From Abelmoschus esculentus (taxonomy: Eukaryota > Streptophyta > Magnoliopsida > Malvales > Malvaceae), in assembly GCA_035048815.1 (NCBI GenBank), contig JAUCBN010000003.1, forward strand, positions 24,970,001 through 25,034,000: DNA of 64,000 nt, in the 5' to 3' direction. The translations under genes were made by a program, and so were the position numbers. Below, in pieces: positions 35,891 through 45,311 of this stretch. Position 1 is the first letter of the stretch. Each line of letters begins with the position of its first letter. A model generated the notes under the pieces. It was not told where the DNA came from. It searched no databases and saw only the letters and a list, made by a program, of their open reading frames with translations.

Positions 35891-35897
35891 GTTATTT
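35859..35897. repeat. (ATT)n microsatellite
   Basis: About 13 consecutive ATT triplets near the end of the solo LTR, interrupted at the right by GTT. Confidence 0.9.
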
Positions 35898-36046
35898 AAC
35901 TACTACGGGTGTTACATCATCAGTCCGTTAATTTTTATGATCGGTGACTATATTGATATCATTTTAATAGTTTACTAGTAGATTTGATGCTTTTTAAAAT
36001 ATGGTGGTCATTTTGATACTAACCCCATAATATGATTACTATCCAC

Positions 36047-36870
36047 GGGGGTGAGCAATGAAAACGAGAAAACTGAAAAAGCGGTTCTAACCGAGCTATG
36101 CGGTTCGGTTCAGTTCGGGTTTACATATTACAATTCGGTTTAAAAATTAAAATTTATAATTCGGTTCGGTTTCGGGTTTTTCATATGAAACTCATTTATT
36201 CCATATCAACCCGAATTAAAAAAATATTATATTTGTATTCTATATCAAATATATTTAAAAATAGTCTCCTAAAATATTTGAATTTATTTTTTAAGATAAT
36301 CTCATGAAATATTTAGATATGTTTTTATAATATTAAATTAATTAGATAACATGTTTTAAATTCAAATATGTTTTTATAATATTTACTATTTAAGGTTATT
36401 TTATAATATAGAATATTTGAGTTTATCTTTAATCAAACAATATACTAGGCTATATATTTATGTTTAAGTTGATAATATAGAATTATTGAGTGTATATAAA
36501 TTAGATAAATATTTTTTGAATTATTTTTTGGATATGTTATTTATTTTATAATAATTATTATTTTTTTAATTATTATTTAATATTTTTAGATTTTTCAAAG
36601 GCTCGAGACATACTTTTTTTTGTTCTTAATGGTAAAATAAATTGATATTTAAGAATCTAATAAATATTTTATTTGTATTGCTTAATTTTTTTGAATTAAA
36701 AAATCGTTAAAACCGCAGGTTTTAATCGAACCGAACTGTAAAATTTAATTTTAAATTTTTTAATTTTTAAACGATTCGGTTTCAGTTTCAATTTATTTTT
36801 TAAAAACCGCAGACTACATCTTAATTTATATTTTATTAAAAAAATTTGAACCGAATTGAATACACCCCTA
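36047..36870. mobile_element. Non-autonomous inverted-repeat element (hAT-like MITE)
   Basis: Ends GGGGTGAGCAATG (left) and TTGAATACACCCCT (right) are roughly complementary, resembling the AGGGGTGT termini of hAT-type MITEs. Subterminal CGGTTCGGTT/AACCGAACC words at 36095-36180 are mirrored by TCGAACCGAACTG and AACCGAATTG at 36725-36860. No transposase is present. The ends are approximate and the TSD was not established. Confidence 0.5.
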
Positions 36871-37020
36871 ACTTTCTATTTACTTTACCGTATTAATTTA
36901 TTAAATCTTGACCATTTCATGCTTTTATTTAAAGTAAAAAAAAAATAAACTGCAATATTTTTACTATTTTGGTCTGTCCAAAATAATTGTGTAAACCTAT
37001 TACTAATCAAACCAAGTGTC

Positions 37021-37150
37021 GGCCCAAATGAATCTGGTCTTGACCGGCTATTGGCCCAGTTTCAGTTTACAATAGCTAGGGTTTTTATAGCTGATCCCGC
37101 TATATCTTTTTTATCTCCGGCCACTAAACTCCAGTCGCGCCTAGGGTTTT
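37021..37150 (+). promoter_or_regulatory. RPL10A: RPL10A promoter: two site II motifs and two telo-boxes
   Basis: GGCCCA (site II, TGGGCC on minus) occurs at 37021-37026 and 37053-37058. The telo-box CTAGGGTTT (AAACCCTAG) occurs at 37076-37084 and 37141-37149. Site II plus telo-box is the known promoter combination of plant ribosomal-protein genes expressed in dividing cells. A TATATC at 37101 could be a weak TATA. The transcription start is probably between 37085 and 37160. Confidence 0.8.
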
Positions 37151-37292
37151 CTCTCCTCTGGTAACGACTGTCTACTCCAACCCTCATTTCTTCTCAGATC
37201 TAATTTTGTTTCCTTAATATTTTATGGATTGATGACTTGGCTTTACTGGTAAATTTTGTAGTTTTGTTCGTGGAAAGAACAGATATTCGGAG

Positions 37293-38749
37293 ATGAGGTA
37301 ATATAATTCCGTGTCATTTTTTGATCCATTTTGTTGGATTGATGTTTCTTCTTCTGAATAATGCTGAACTTTAATTACCACACTGTAACTATTTGATAAA
37401 TTCATTCTATTTATTGATTAATTTCTTAGGATTTTAGTATCGTTTTTGATTTACTGGACTTGAATTAGAAGCGTTTGGATCCGTTTGTTGGTTTGTGCTT
37501 TATAGGATGATCTGTTGCGTATTTTCATCTATGAAACGTGAACTATGTATATTTTTTGGTGTTTATTTTATGATTAAGAGCTGTTTATGTTATGTTGCCT
37601 TGGGCCATTAATCCTTCATTATGGTAGCTTGTGAAACATTTTCATGACACTTATCTGCTAGTGTATGTTTTTATATCCTGAAAGATTTTTGGGTTTCTTA
37701 TTCACAGTAAGCTTCAGAGTGATGCTCTTAGAGAAGCTATTTCAGCCATAGTAGCTCAGTCCAAGGAGAAACAACGTAAGTTTACTGAGACCATTGAGCT
37801 CCAGATTGGGTTGAAAAACTATGATCCCCAAAAAGACAAGCGTTTCAGTGGTTCTGTGAAGCTGCCACACATTCCTCGCCCTAAGATGAAGATCTGCATG
37901 CTTGGAGATGCTCAACATGTTGAAGAGGTAATTAGCAATATTTGGACTCGGTTTAGGGGGTTATGTGGAGTATGTACTTCCATGTTTGAGTGGTGATTTA
38001 TGCATTGAGGGTTGTTGTTTAAATGTTTTAATTTGTACTGCAGGCAGAAAAAATAGGTTTGGATTATATGGATGTGGAAGCACTTAAGAAGCTTAACAAG
38101 AACAAGAAGTTGGTGAAGAAGCTTGCCAAGAAGTATCATGCTTTTTTGGCTTCTGAATCTGTCATCAAGCAGATCCCCCGTCTCTTGGGTCCTGGTCTCA
38201 ACAAAGCAGGTAAGCATTCTTATTGCATCTGTTTTCATCAATGTTTTAGTTGTACTCTCTTAGGCAAATCATAGGTGTCAACTAATGGAATTTTGCATTT
38301 TGCACTAGTGGTTTTTAAATTGTGTTCTATTGCTGATTTTGGTGACAAATGCAGGAAAGTTCCCGACCCTTGTTACTCACCAGGAATCGCTAGAGTCCAA
38401 AGTAAACGAGACCAAGGCAATGGTTAAGTTCCAGCTGAAGAAGGTGCTTTGCATGGGTGTTGCTGTTGGGAATGTCGCTATGGAGGAGAAGCAGATCTTC
38501 CAAAACGTGCAAATGAGCGTCAATTTCCTTGTTTCCTTGTTGAAGAAAAACTGGCAAAACGTGAGTTCCGTTGGCTGTTGTTCCCTTGGCTACTCCTACA
38601 TAATGTTTATCTTCCTTGATAGTGTACATGTATGGGATTTTGCTGTTATTTCAAGTTCATTACATGTTCTGAAAGAATTTGTGCCCCAATTGCAGGTGAG
38701 GTGCCTCTACTTGAAGAGTACAATGGGCCCATCAAACAGGATCTTTTGA
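37293..38749 (+). CDS. RPL10A: 60S ribosomal protein L10a (uL1 family)
   Basis: Five coding exons join into 216 residues: 37293-37297, 37708-37927, 38044-38209, 38355-38560 and 38696-38749. All introns are GT-AG. The first coding exon is only ATGAG, and splicing to TAAGCTTCAG gives MSKLQSDALREA, the conserved start. The total is 651 nt including TGA, the usual L10a length. Recognisable stretches are QIGLKNYDPQKDKRFSGSV, KICMLGDAQHVEEAEKIGL, NKNKKLVKKLAKKYHAF, IPRLLGPGLNKAGKFPT, KKVLCMGVAVGNV and the end KSTMGPSNRIF. The protein is a large-subunit component of the L1 stalk, which contacts E-site tRNA in the cytosolic ribosome. No stop, frameshift or missing splice site was seen, so it is the one apparently working host gene here. 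A short 5' UTR intron (about 37161-37261) is possible but unproven. Confidence 0.96.
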
Positions 38750-38892
38750 GTTATCATTTACCTTTGTATCAGGGGATTAATACTGTTATATCAGTTTTAA
38801 GCAGCATCATTCTAAAGTTTTCTGTTATGTATTTTTTGTTGGAATCTTAAAGAGTTATGTGCTCGAAACATTGGAGGTTTTGTTTGCATATG
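38750..38892 (+). other. RPL10A 3' UTR region
   Basis: T-rich sequence after the TGA with no coding potential. AATCTTAAAG and similar words could serve in polyadenylation, but the cleavage site cannot be placed from sequence alone. Confidence 0.5.
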
Positions 38893-39029
38893 AATGTTGA
38901 TTTTCACTTGTTAGCGTCTTTCTTTTAGATGAAAATAAGGCCATAGTCCGATGGTGGCAGCTTGGATGGTCTCACGGAATGATTTTGGCCATGGTTTTGC
39001 CCCGAAAATGTTGATTTTCACTTGTTAGC
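38893..39029. repeat. 23-bp direct repeat flanking a 91-bp insert
   Basis: AATGTTGATTTTCACTTGTTAGC (written here as AATGTTGATTTTCACT plus TGTTAGC) occurs exactly at 38893-38915 and 39007-39029. It encloses 91 bp with GGTGGCAGCTTGG and GGTCTCACGG. It could be a small retroposon with a long target duplication or a repair duplication. Confidence 0.75.
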
Positions 39030-39293
39030 ATTTTAAAACCCTTTTTTTCTTTTGCGATTCAAATATGTATATGTTGAGATGATCAATTGAATGAAAATGA
39101 CACAAAGATAGGCGAATTGGTAAATTAAAATTTTGAAAAGGCGCAAGAAAAATATAAAAATGGATAGAAGAAATTTTAGAGTGGTTTAAGCTTTAAACAA
39201 ATTTTATATCTAGTATCTTAATATTTTATGAGGATTTTAATAATTCACTAATTAAAATTTGTTTTTTTAAAGCTTAACTCAGAAATAAGTGCT

Positions 39294-39517
39294 TGTTATG
39301 AATAAAATAAAGAACTAGAATAGATGAATGAAGAGGAGAGAAAAGAGAGATATTATTGTATTCTCAAAGTTGAGTTGTGTACAAAGCTTTCTCCAAAATT
39401 CTATATTTAAAGGCATAAGATGAAAACCCTAATTTTATGGGTATAACCTTAATTATAAAGCTCATTAAACCTTCCTCTAATACATAGATATTCACTATAA
39501 ATAAAATATTCTTAACA
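39294..39517 (-). repeat. Copia 3' LTR (minus sense)
   Basis: 224 bp, matching 44197-44424 with scattered differences (for example TTAAAGGCAT against TTATAGGCAT). The LTR terminates TTAACA directly before the CTCCCCCTTG purine tract complement. Confidence 0.92.
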
Positions 39518-39738
39518 CTCCCCCTTGAATATTCATGAAGATATTGTGTCTCGTTAAAACCTTACTAAGATAAAAACTCTGTGGGAAAAAAATGCTTAGT
39601 GAAGGAAAAACAATACACATATCTTTAATACACAAAATATGTTGCCTCATTAAAAACCTTTTCCAGGAAAACCCAATGGGACAAAACCTTGGATAAGGAA
39701 AAGAGTACAACGTGTATTTGACTCCCCTCATAAATACA

Positions 39739-40563
39739 TCAGACAAGATCTCTGACACGACACAATCCAATATTGGAAGTTAGCTTCTCAAATGGAGCAG
39801 TAGGGAGCGCCTTAGTAAATAATTCTGCCAAATTATCACATGAATGAATTTGTTGCACATCAATGTCTCCATTCTTTTGTAGATCATGAGTGGAGAAGAA
39901 TTTTGGTGAGATGTGTTTTGTTCTATCACCCTTTATATATCCTTCCTTAAGTTGGGCAATACATGTATTATCCTCATATAAGACTGTTGGAGAGATTTTT
40001 CGAGAGAGTAAACCACAATTTTCTCGAATATGTTGGGTTACAGACCTTAACCACACACATTAACGACTAGCCTCATGGATAGCTAAAATCTATGCATGAT
40101 TAGAAGAAGTGGCGATAATAGTTTGTTTCAATGAACGCCAAGAAATTGTTGTACCACCGTATGTAAATACATAACCAGTTTGTGATCGAGCATTATGAGG
40201 ATCAGACAAGTATCCTACATCAGCAAAACCGACCAATTCGGTTTTGGATATATTAGGGAAAAATAATCTCATGTCTTTCCTACCTTGAAGATAACGAAAT
40301 ATGTGTTTAACCCCATTACAGTGTCTTCGGGTTGGGCATGAGCTAAATCTTACCAACAAATTGACAGCGAATGATATATCAGGTCGTGTGTGACTAGAAA
40401 GATACATCAATGCACCAATAGCACTTAAGTATGGTACTTCTGGACCAAGAATGTCCTCATTCTTCTCTCGAGGACAGAATGGATCTTTGTTAACATCAAG
40501 TGACCTAACAACCATGGGGTTGCTCAACGGATGTACGTTATGCATGTAAAACCTCTTTAGCAT
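39739..40563 (-). pseudogene. Copia RNase H region, frameshifted
   Basis: Two frames carry it. The piece 40563-40090 reads VPYLSAIGALMYLSSHTRPDISFAVN, then FRYLQGRKDMRLFF and LVGFADVGYLSDPHNARSQTGY, the copia RNase H start with its first Asp, and ends TIIATSSNHA (the usual SS..AE). After a stop near 40088 the piece 40056-39739 continues ENCGLLSRKISPTVLYEDNTCIAQ, HISPKFFSTHDL, IHSCDNLAELFTKALP, the C-terminal signature with later catalytic Asp residues. Only one or two lesions separate it from a readable domain. Confidence 0.9.
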
Positions 40564-40689
40564 TTTTTTCTATGTATGTTGATTGATGCACAAGAATTCC
40601 ATCCTTTAAGTGCTCAATATGTAATCCAAGACAAAATCTTGTTTTTCCGAGATCTTTCATTTCAAATTCTTTCTTTAAATATTCAACTG

Positions 40690-41371
40690 TCAATGAGATC
40701 TCTTAAGGAGTTCCAATGATATTCAAATCATCAACATACACGACAATAATGACGAATCCGAAGCTAAACCTCTTAATAAAAATGCACGGGGAAATTGGAT
40801 CATTCTTATAGCCTTCCGCTAATAAGTACTCACTGATGCGATTATACCACATACTCCCAAATTGTTTTAATCCATAAAGGGATCTATTCAATTTAATTGA
40901 ATAATATTCTCGAAAACTTGAATTGACTTCTTCAGGCAGTTTAAATCCTTCCGGAAGTTTCATATAAATATCATTACCAAGAGGCCTATATAGATAGGTT
41001 GTAACCACATCCATTAAGCGGAAATGAAGTCTTTCTTTTACTGCCAGACTAATCAAAAATCAAAAAGTGATTGCATCCACCACTGGGGAATATGTTTCTT
41101 CATAATCAATTTTAGGGCTTTGTGAAAATCTTTGTGCAACCAAACGAGCTTTATATATCGCAATTTCCCCTTTTTCATTTCTCTTTCTCACAAAAACCCA
41201 TTTATACCCCACGGGTTTTACACCTTCTGGTGTACGGACTACAGGCCCAAAGAATTCTCTTTTTGAAAGAGATTTGAGTTCCGCTTCAATTGCCTCTTTC
41301 CATTTTGGCCAACCATCTCTTTTCTTACATTGTCCAATTGACAATGGTTCATGATCCACATTATCATCCAA
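40690..41371 (-). pseudogene. Copia reverse transcriptase
   Basis: The N-terminal part (41371-41060) has WKEAIEAELKSLSKREFF, PVGYKWVFVRKRNEKGEI and YKARLVAQRFSQ (normally GF.Q), then YEETYSPVVDAITF. After a stop the second part (41056-40703) has FRLMDVVTTYLYRPLGNDIYMKLPEGF, LKQFGSMWYNRISEYL, and the catalytic box IIVVYVDDLNIIGTP with the YVDD motif intact. The first Asp of the DV.TA.L box is present. The stop between parts and the missing link to RNase H make it non-functional. Confidence 0.92.
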
Positions 41372-41428
41372 AATCTCTAGTGTTATATTGCATGCAAAAG
41401 TATTATCAACATCAATTTTATTTCGGTT

Positions 41429-42900
41429 TCATTTATTACCAGACATGACATAATTTATAGAGATCTCATCATTATCAGGTACCTGAGTCATGTCTAATGT
41501 CTCTACTGGAGACTTTTCAATCTCTTCTCGAGATATTTCATGATTCATTGACTCCACAATCGGACCATCACAAGATATAGCTCCTTTTCTTTTCCGTGGA
41601 ATCTTATCTTTGGAACCTATTGGTCTACCACGCTTTAAGCGTGTGTTTGACTTATTAGCAACTAGAGTTTGTCCTTCTAGGACTTCAATATTAACCGGAG
41701 CATTGACAGTTGGAATATGTGACTTAGTTGCTCTTTTAGGGTCAGCAAAAGCATCTGGCAATTGATTTGCTAATTTTTGCAAATGAATTATCCTTTGAAC
41801 TTCTAGATCACATTGTTGGGTACGTGGATCAAAATGTGATAACAATAATTCATTCCAACTTATTTGGTTTTCCAGCTGTTTATTTTCTCCCCCTAATATT
41901 GAGAAAACCGATTCATTAAAATGACAATCGGCAAATCTAGCTGTAAACAAATTCCCTGTTAAAGGCTCAAGATATTTAATTATCGAGGGAGATTCAAATC
42001 CGACATATATTCTCAACCTCCTTTGAGGACCCATCTTTATGCATTGTGGTGGAGCAATCGGAACATAAACCGCACACCCAAAAATTCTAAGATGAAAAAT
42101 ATTTGGTTGCTGACCAAAAACCATTTGTAATGGGGAGAAATTATTATAACTTATTGGCTTGATGCGAATCAGTGATGCTGCATGTAAAATTGCATGTCCC
42201 CAAGCAGAAATTGGTAGTTTGGACTTCATCAATAACGGTCTTGTAATTAATTGAAGTCGTTTGATAAATGATTCTACAAGACCATTTTGTGTATGAACAT
42301 GAGCTACAGGATGTTCAACACTAATTCCAATTGACATGCAAAAATCATCAAAAGCCTTAGAACTAAATTCACCAGCATTATCAAGACGAATTGCCTTTAT
42401 GGGAGAATCTGAAAAATATGCTCGTAGTTTTATTAATTGAGCAAGTAACCTCGCAAATGCTAAGTTGCGGGTTGATAACAAGGATACATTTGACCATCTA
42501 GTCGATGCATCAATTAAAACCATAAAATATCTAAATGGTCCACAAGAAGGGCGTATGGGCCCACATATATCACCCTGTATTCGTTCTAGAAAGTTAATAG
42601 ATTCATAATCTATTTTAGCTGGTGATGGTCGAGTAATTAATTTGCCTTGAGAGCAAGCATCACATAAAAGGGCATTACTTTGAAGAATCTCTTGGTTCTT
42701 CAATGAGTGACCACATGAATTCTCAATAATTCTTCGCATCATAGTCGATCCGGGATGGCCTAACCGGTCGTTCCAAATAATAAAGTTATCAGTAAACTTA
42801 TAGTTTACAATAGCATGTGCTTCAATTGTACTGATTCTACCACATCGACAAGCACGGGCCCAATGATTTGTATCGATGTGGTACCAATGATTCCTCTTTT
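41429..42900 (-). pseudogene. Copia integrase and downstream linker, open
   Basis: Within one long open frame are the pre-integrase box WNDRLGHPGSTMMRRIIENS and the cysteine pair CDACSQGK. The integrase core has IQGDICGPIRP (first Asp), VLIDASTRWS, IRLDNAGEFSS (second Asp) and TQNGLVESFIKRLQ (Glu). The C-terminal linker includes IFGCAVYVPIAPPQ, RLRIYVGFESPSIIKYLEP and FADCHFNE. All three catalytic acids remain. The protease normally found upstream (DSGA motif) is absent: the frame runs from the zinc-knuckle region almost directly into the pre-integrase box. Confidence 0.92.
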
Positions 42901-43750
42901 TATCATAAGGATGACAAGCACAAACAATGATTTGTGCTACCACATCGATGACACGTAGATTCCTCTTTTTTGGATTGATCTTTTGTACCATTGTCATCCT
43001 TATTGTTCCACTTGCGGTGGGTATAGTTACTTTTAAAACGACCACCTCGCCTATGTCCTCGACTGTGGCTATGACCATTCCCACGCCCATAGTTATGATC
43101 ACGATTATGGGTGTAGCCTTTATTTTTTCCGCTATATAATGTTGCATTCACTTTAGAGAATGGAGCGGAGCCTGTTGGGCGATATTCATGATTTTCATGA
43201 GCAACTCATTATTTTGCTCATCCACAAGAAGGCAATAAATTAACTCAGAATATTTCTTAAAGCTTTTTTCACGATATTGTGTCTGAAGGACAACATTGTT
43301 GGCATGAAAAATGGAGTATGTTTTTTCTAACATATCCTCATCAGTAATATTTTGACCACAAAACATCAATTATGAAGTAATTCGAAACATAGCAGAGTTA
43401 TACTCGCTTACTGATTTAAAATCTTGCAATTTCAGATGCAACCAATCATATCGAGCTTTAGGCAAAATAACGGTTTTCTGGTGGTAATATCGTTCCTTTA
43501 GATTATTTCAAAGAATGAGAGGATCTTTAACCGTTAAATATTCAGATTTCAACCCCTCATGGAGGTGACGGAGAAGAAGTATCATGGCTCTGGCCTTATT
43601 TTGTGCAGATTCTGTATTCCCCTCTTTAATAGTATTTCCCAGCCCATTTGCATCTAGATGAATTTCGGCATCTAGGATCCAAGACAAATAATTCTTTTCG
43701 GAAATATCAAGAGCCGCAAACTCAATTTTTACAAGATTTGTCATTGATAT
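42900..43750 (-). pseudogene. Copia gag, frameshifted
   Basis: The start is MTNLVKIEFAALDISEKNYLSWILDAEIHLDANGLG at 43744, a copia gag opening. The next pieces (43505-43380 in broken frames and 43369-43148, MMFCGQNITDEDMLEKTYSIFHANNVVLQTQYREK) match the gag middle. The C-terminal piece (43151-42903) is Gly/Arg/His-rich and ends in a zinc knuckle CHRCGSTNHC. At least two frame changes occur. Confidence 0.88.
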
Positions 43751-44196
43751 ACTATAAAAGACAAATAAAAAATTACATCAATTATATCTTAAATATATAT
43801 ATACAAACGAACAAAGATTTAATCCTCATATGCGGCGTTGTTAAACCAATCCACAAGGTTCTTTTAATAAAAGTACCTCCTTTGAGACCAGTAGCCTCGC
43901 AGAACAGGATGTCCAGCCAATATACTCGGATTAAATAAACAAAACAAATAACATATTAATTAACAAATATATATATATATATATTCATGGCATGAAATAA
44001 ACATATAATAATATTAGACAAAACAAGAATATACACAAAAAAAATAAATACACTTATTTTTGTTTTAAATTATAATCACCATCATATATATTATTTTATA
44101 AATTAAAATATATAAGATAAAGAAAAAAAACATACCGGGTAAATCTTTAAAGAAACTTGTAATAAAATTTTTTTGAGCAAACTCGTGCTGATAACG

Positions 44197-44424
44197 TGTT
44201 ATGAATAAAATAAAGAACTAGAATAGATGAACGAAGAGGAGAGAAAAGAGAGAGATATTATTATATTCTCAAAGTTGAGTTGTGTACAAAGCCTTCTCCA
44301 AAAGTCTATATTTATAGGCATAAGATGAAAACCCTAATTTCATGGGTATTAAACCCTAATTATAAAGCCCATTAAACCTTCCTCTTATACGTGAATATTC
44401 ACCATAAATAAAATATTCTTAACA
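44197..44424 (-). repeat. Copia 5' LTR (minus sense)
   Basis: 228 bp starting TGTTATGAAT on + and ending TTAACA at 44424, followed by TSD GTGCT. It is the partner of 39294-39517. Confidence 0.92.
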
Positions 44425-44763
44425 GTGCTTGAATTATATATTGTTTTGAAATAGATGTCTAACTTTTTTTTACTAAAATAAGTACCTGAACTATATATTT
44501 TTTTCTGAAATAAGTGACTAGTGAATTTTTTTGCTGAAATTAGAGTTTTAAGTTAACACCGTTAAAAATATTTATTTAACTTATAAAAAGGTACCGAAAG
44601 CATAGGAAAAGGCAAGGTAAACCTCAATAATCTGGTTGCTTTATTTAAACTGTTGTAAATTTTCTCAGACAACTGCAAGGAAAGACAAGTAAATTTCAGA
44701 TTTTAAATCACTTGAAATGAAAATCATATGTAAATAACTCCCTTGGAAAATAAAACGATGATG

Positions 44764-44998
44764 CTACCGGATGCCACGATTCGCCATTACCGACATGTCC
44801 GCGGTTCTGATGATGAGTTCTGTGGCTAATTCTCCTGCATACATCCTCAACAAGTTGGCGATTTGATTCATACAAGGGAAAAGGTTAGGACAAAACTGGA
44901 AAGGATCTAACCATCCATGGTACGGGATAAAGATTGAAGAATGAAGATGACCTACAACATTATTCAATGCCGTATTGTTGGAGAAACTATCATGGCCA
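44764..44998 (-). pseudogene. Exon-like gene fragment inside the foldback element
   Basis: On the minus strand a good 3' splice site (GTGTTTTTGCAG, ending at 44999) precedes an open frame that ends by TAG at 44764. The exon would encode about 77 residues including SSIFIPYHGWLDPFQFCPN, LFPCMNQIANLLRMYAGEL and IIRTADMSVMANRGIR. I do not recognise the family. The GC content and amino-acid mix look like real coding DNA, unlike the AT-rich arms around it. Position within an MULE-like element suggests a captured last exon of a host gene (Pack-MULE). Confidence 0.6.
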
Positions 44999-45311
44999 CT
45001 GCAAAAACACAAAACCAGACAAACATTGATGTCAATATCCAAATTTAAGAAAAAGAAATATAAAAAACTCTAGGCATGTATTTATAAGTTAAATAATTTT
45101 TAACGGTTAAATAAATTTTTTAACGATATTACTTAAAATACTAACGAAATAAAACTTTAGGTACCTATTTCAATAAAAAAAAACATTAGGCACCTATTTC
45201 AGAAAAAATGTTAGTTCAGGAACTTATTTTAGTCGAAAAAAATATTAGGCACCTATTTCAGAAAAAAGTATATAGTTCAGGCACTTATTTCTGAGTTAAG
45301 CCTTTCTTAAA

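Larger units (their letters stand above)
33645..35916 (-). mobile_element. Solo LTR (2272 bp), Tekay-like long LTR
   Basis: The unit starts TGTAATCCCC and ends GGGTGTTACA, with flanks TCATT (33640-33644) and TCATC (35917-35921), a 5-bp duplication with one change. Sense is minus by comparison with the other TGTAACACCC LTRs. The sense-strand splice-like signals are acceptor before 34669, donor after 34602 and acceptor before 33994. Three GGAATTACC repeats lie at 34211, 34270 and 34310. The part at 35230-35760 is GC-rich and its open frames are not convincing as genes. Confidence 0.85.
32843..36042. mobile_element. Long-inverted-repeat DNA element (foldback/MULE-like), split by a solo LTR
   Basis: The left arm, from ATAGTAACTATACTATGGGG at 32843, is the inverted counterpart of the right arm ending at 36042 (CCCCATAATATGATTACTAT). 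Pairing continues inward well over 200 bp: ACGTGACAATT (about 32966) pairs with AACTGTCACATCA (about 33630), and TTTAATCCTAATTTTATTATAATAA (about 33036) with its complement at about 33540-33570. The arm is interrupted at 33645-35916 by an LTR. Without it the element is about 928 bp. It has no transposase. No target duplication was seen next to the outer ends. Confidence 0.8.
39294..44424 (-). mobile_element. Ty1/copia LTR retrotransposon, complete ends, protease-less
   Basis: LTRs lie at 39294-39517 (224 bp) and 44197-44424 (228 bp), both TGTTATGAAT...TTCTTAACA. The TSD is GTGCT at 39289-39293 and 44425-44429. On the minus strand the purine tract CAAGGGGGAG abuts the LTR at 39517. CGTTATCAGCACGAG follows the other LTR where the primer site is expected. 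Gag, integrase, RT and RNase H lie in copia order (integrase before RT). The LTRs differ by few substitutions, so it is younger than its host foldback. Frameshifts and an apparent loss of the protease segment make it defective. Confidence 0.93.
39272..45302. mobile_element. MULE-like long-inverted-repeat element with probable captured exon, split by a copia element
   Basis: The left arm GCTTAACTCAGAAATAAGTGCT (39272-39293, continuing at 44430) is the complement of the right arm that ends GCACTTATTTCTGAGTTAAG at 45300. The arms pair for roughly 150 bp, built of repeats of the type GGCACCTATTTCAG. Flanks TTTTTTAAA (39263-39271) and TTTCTTAAA (45303-45311) form a 9-bp duplication with one change, as expected for Mutator-like elements. 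Without the copia insert it is about 0.9 kb. No transposase. The interior 44600-45000 differs in composition and holds an exon-like ORF. Confidence 0.82.
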
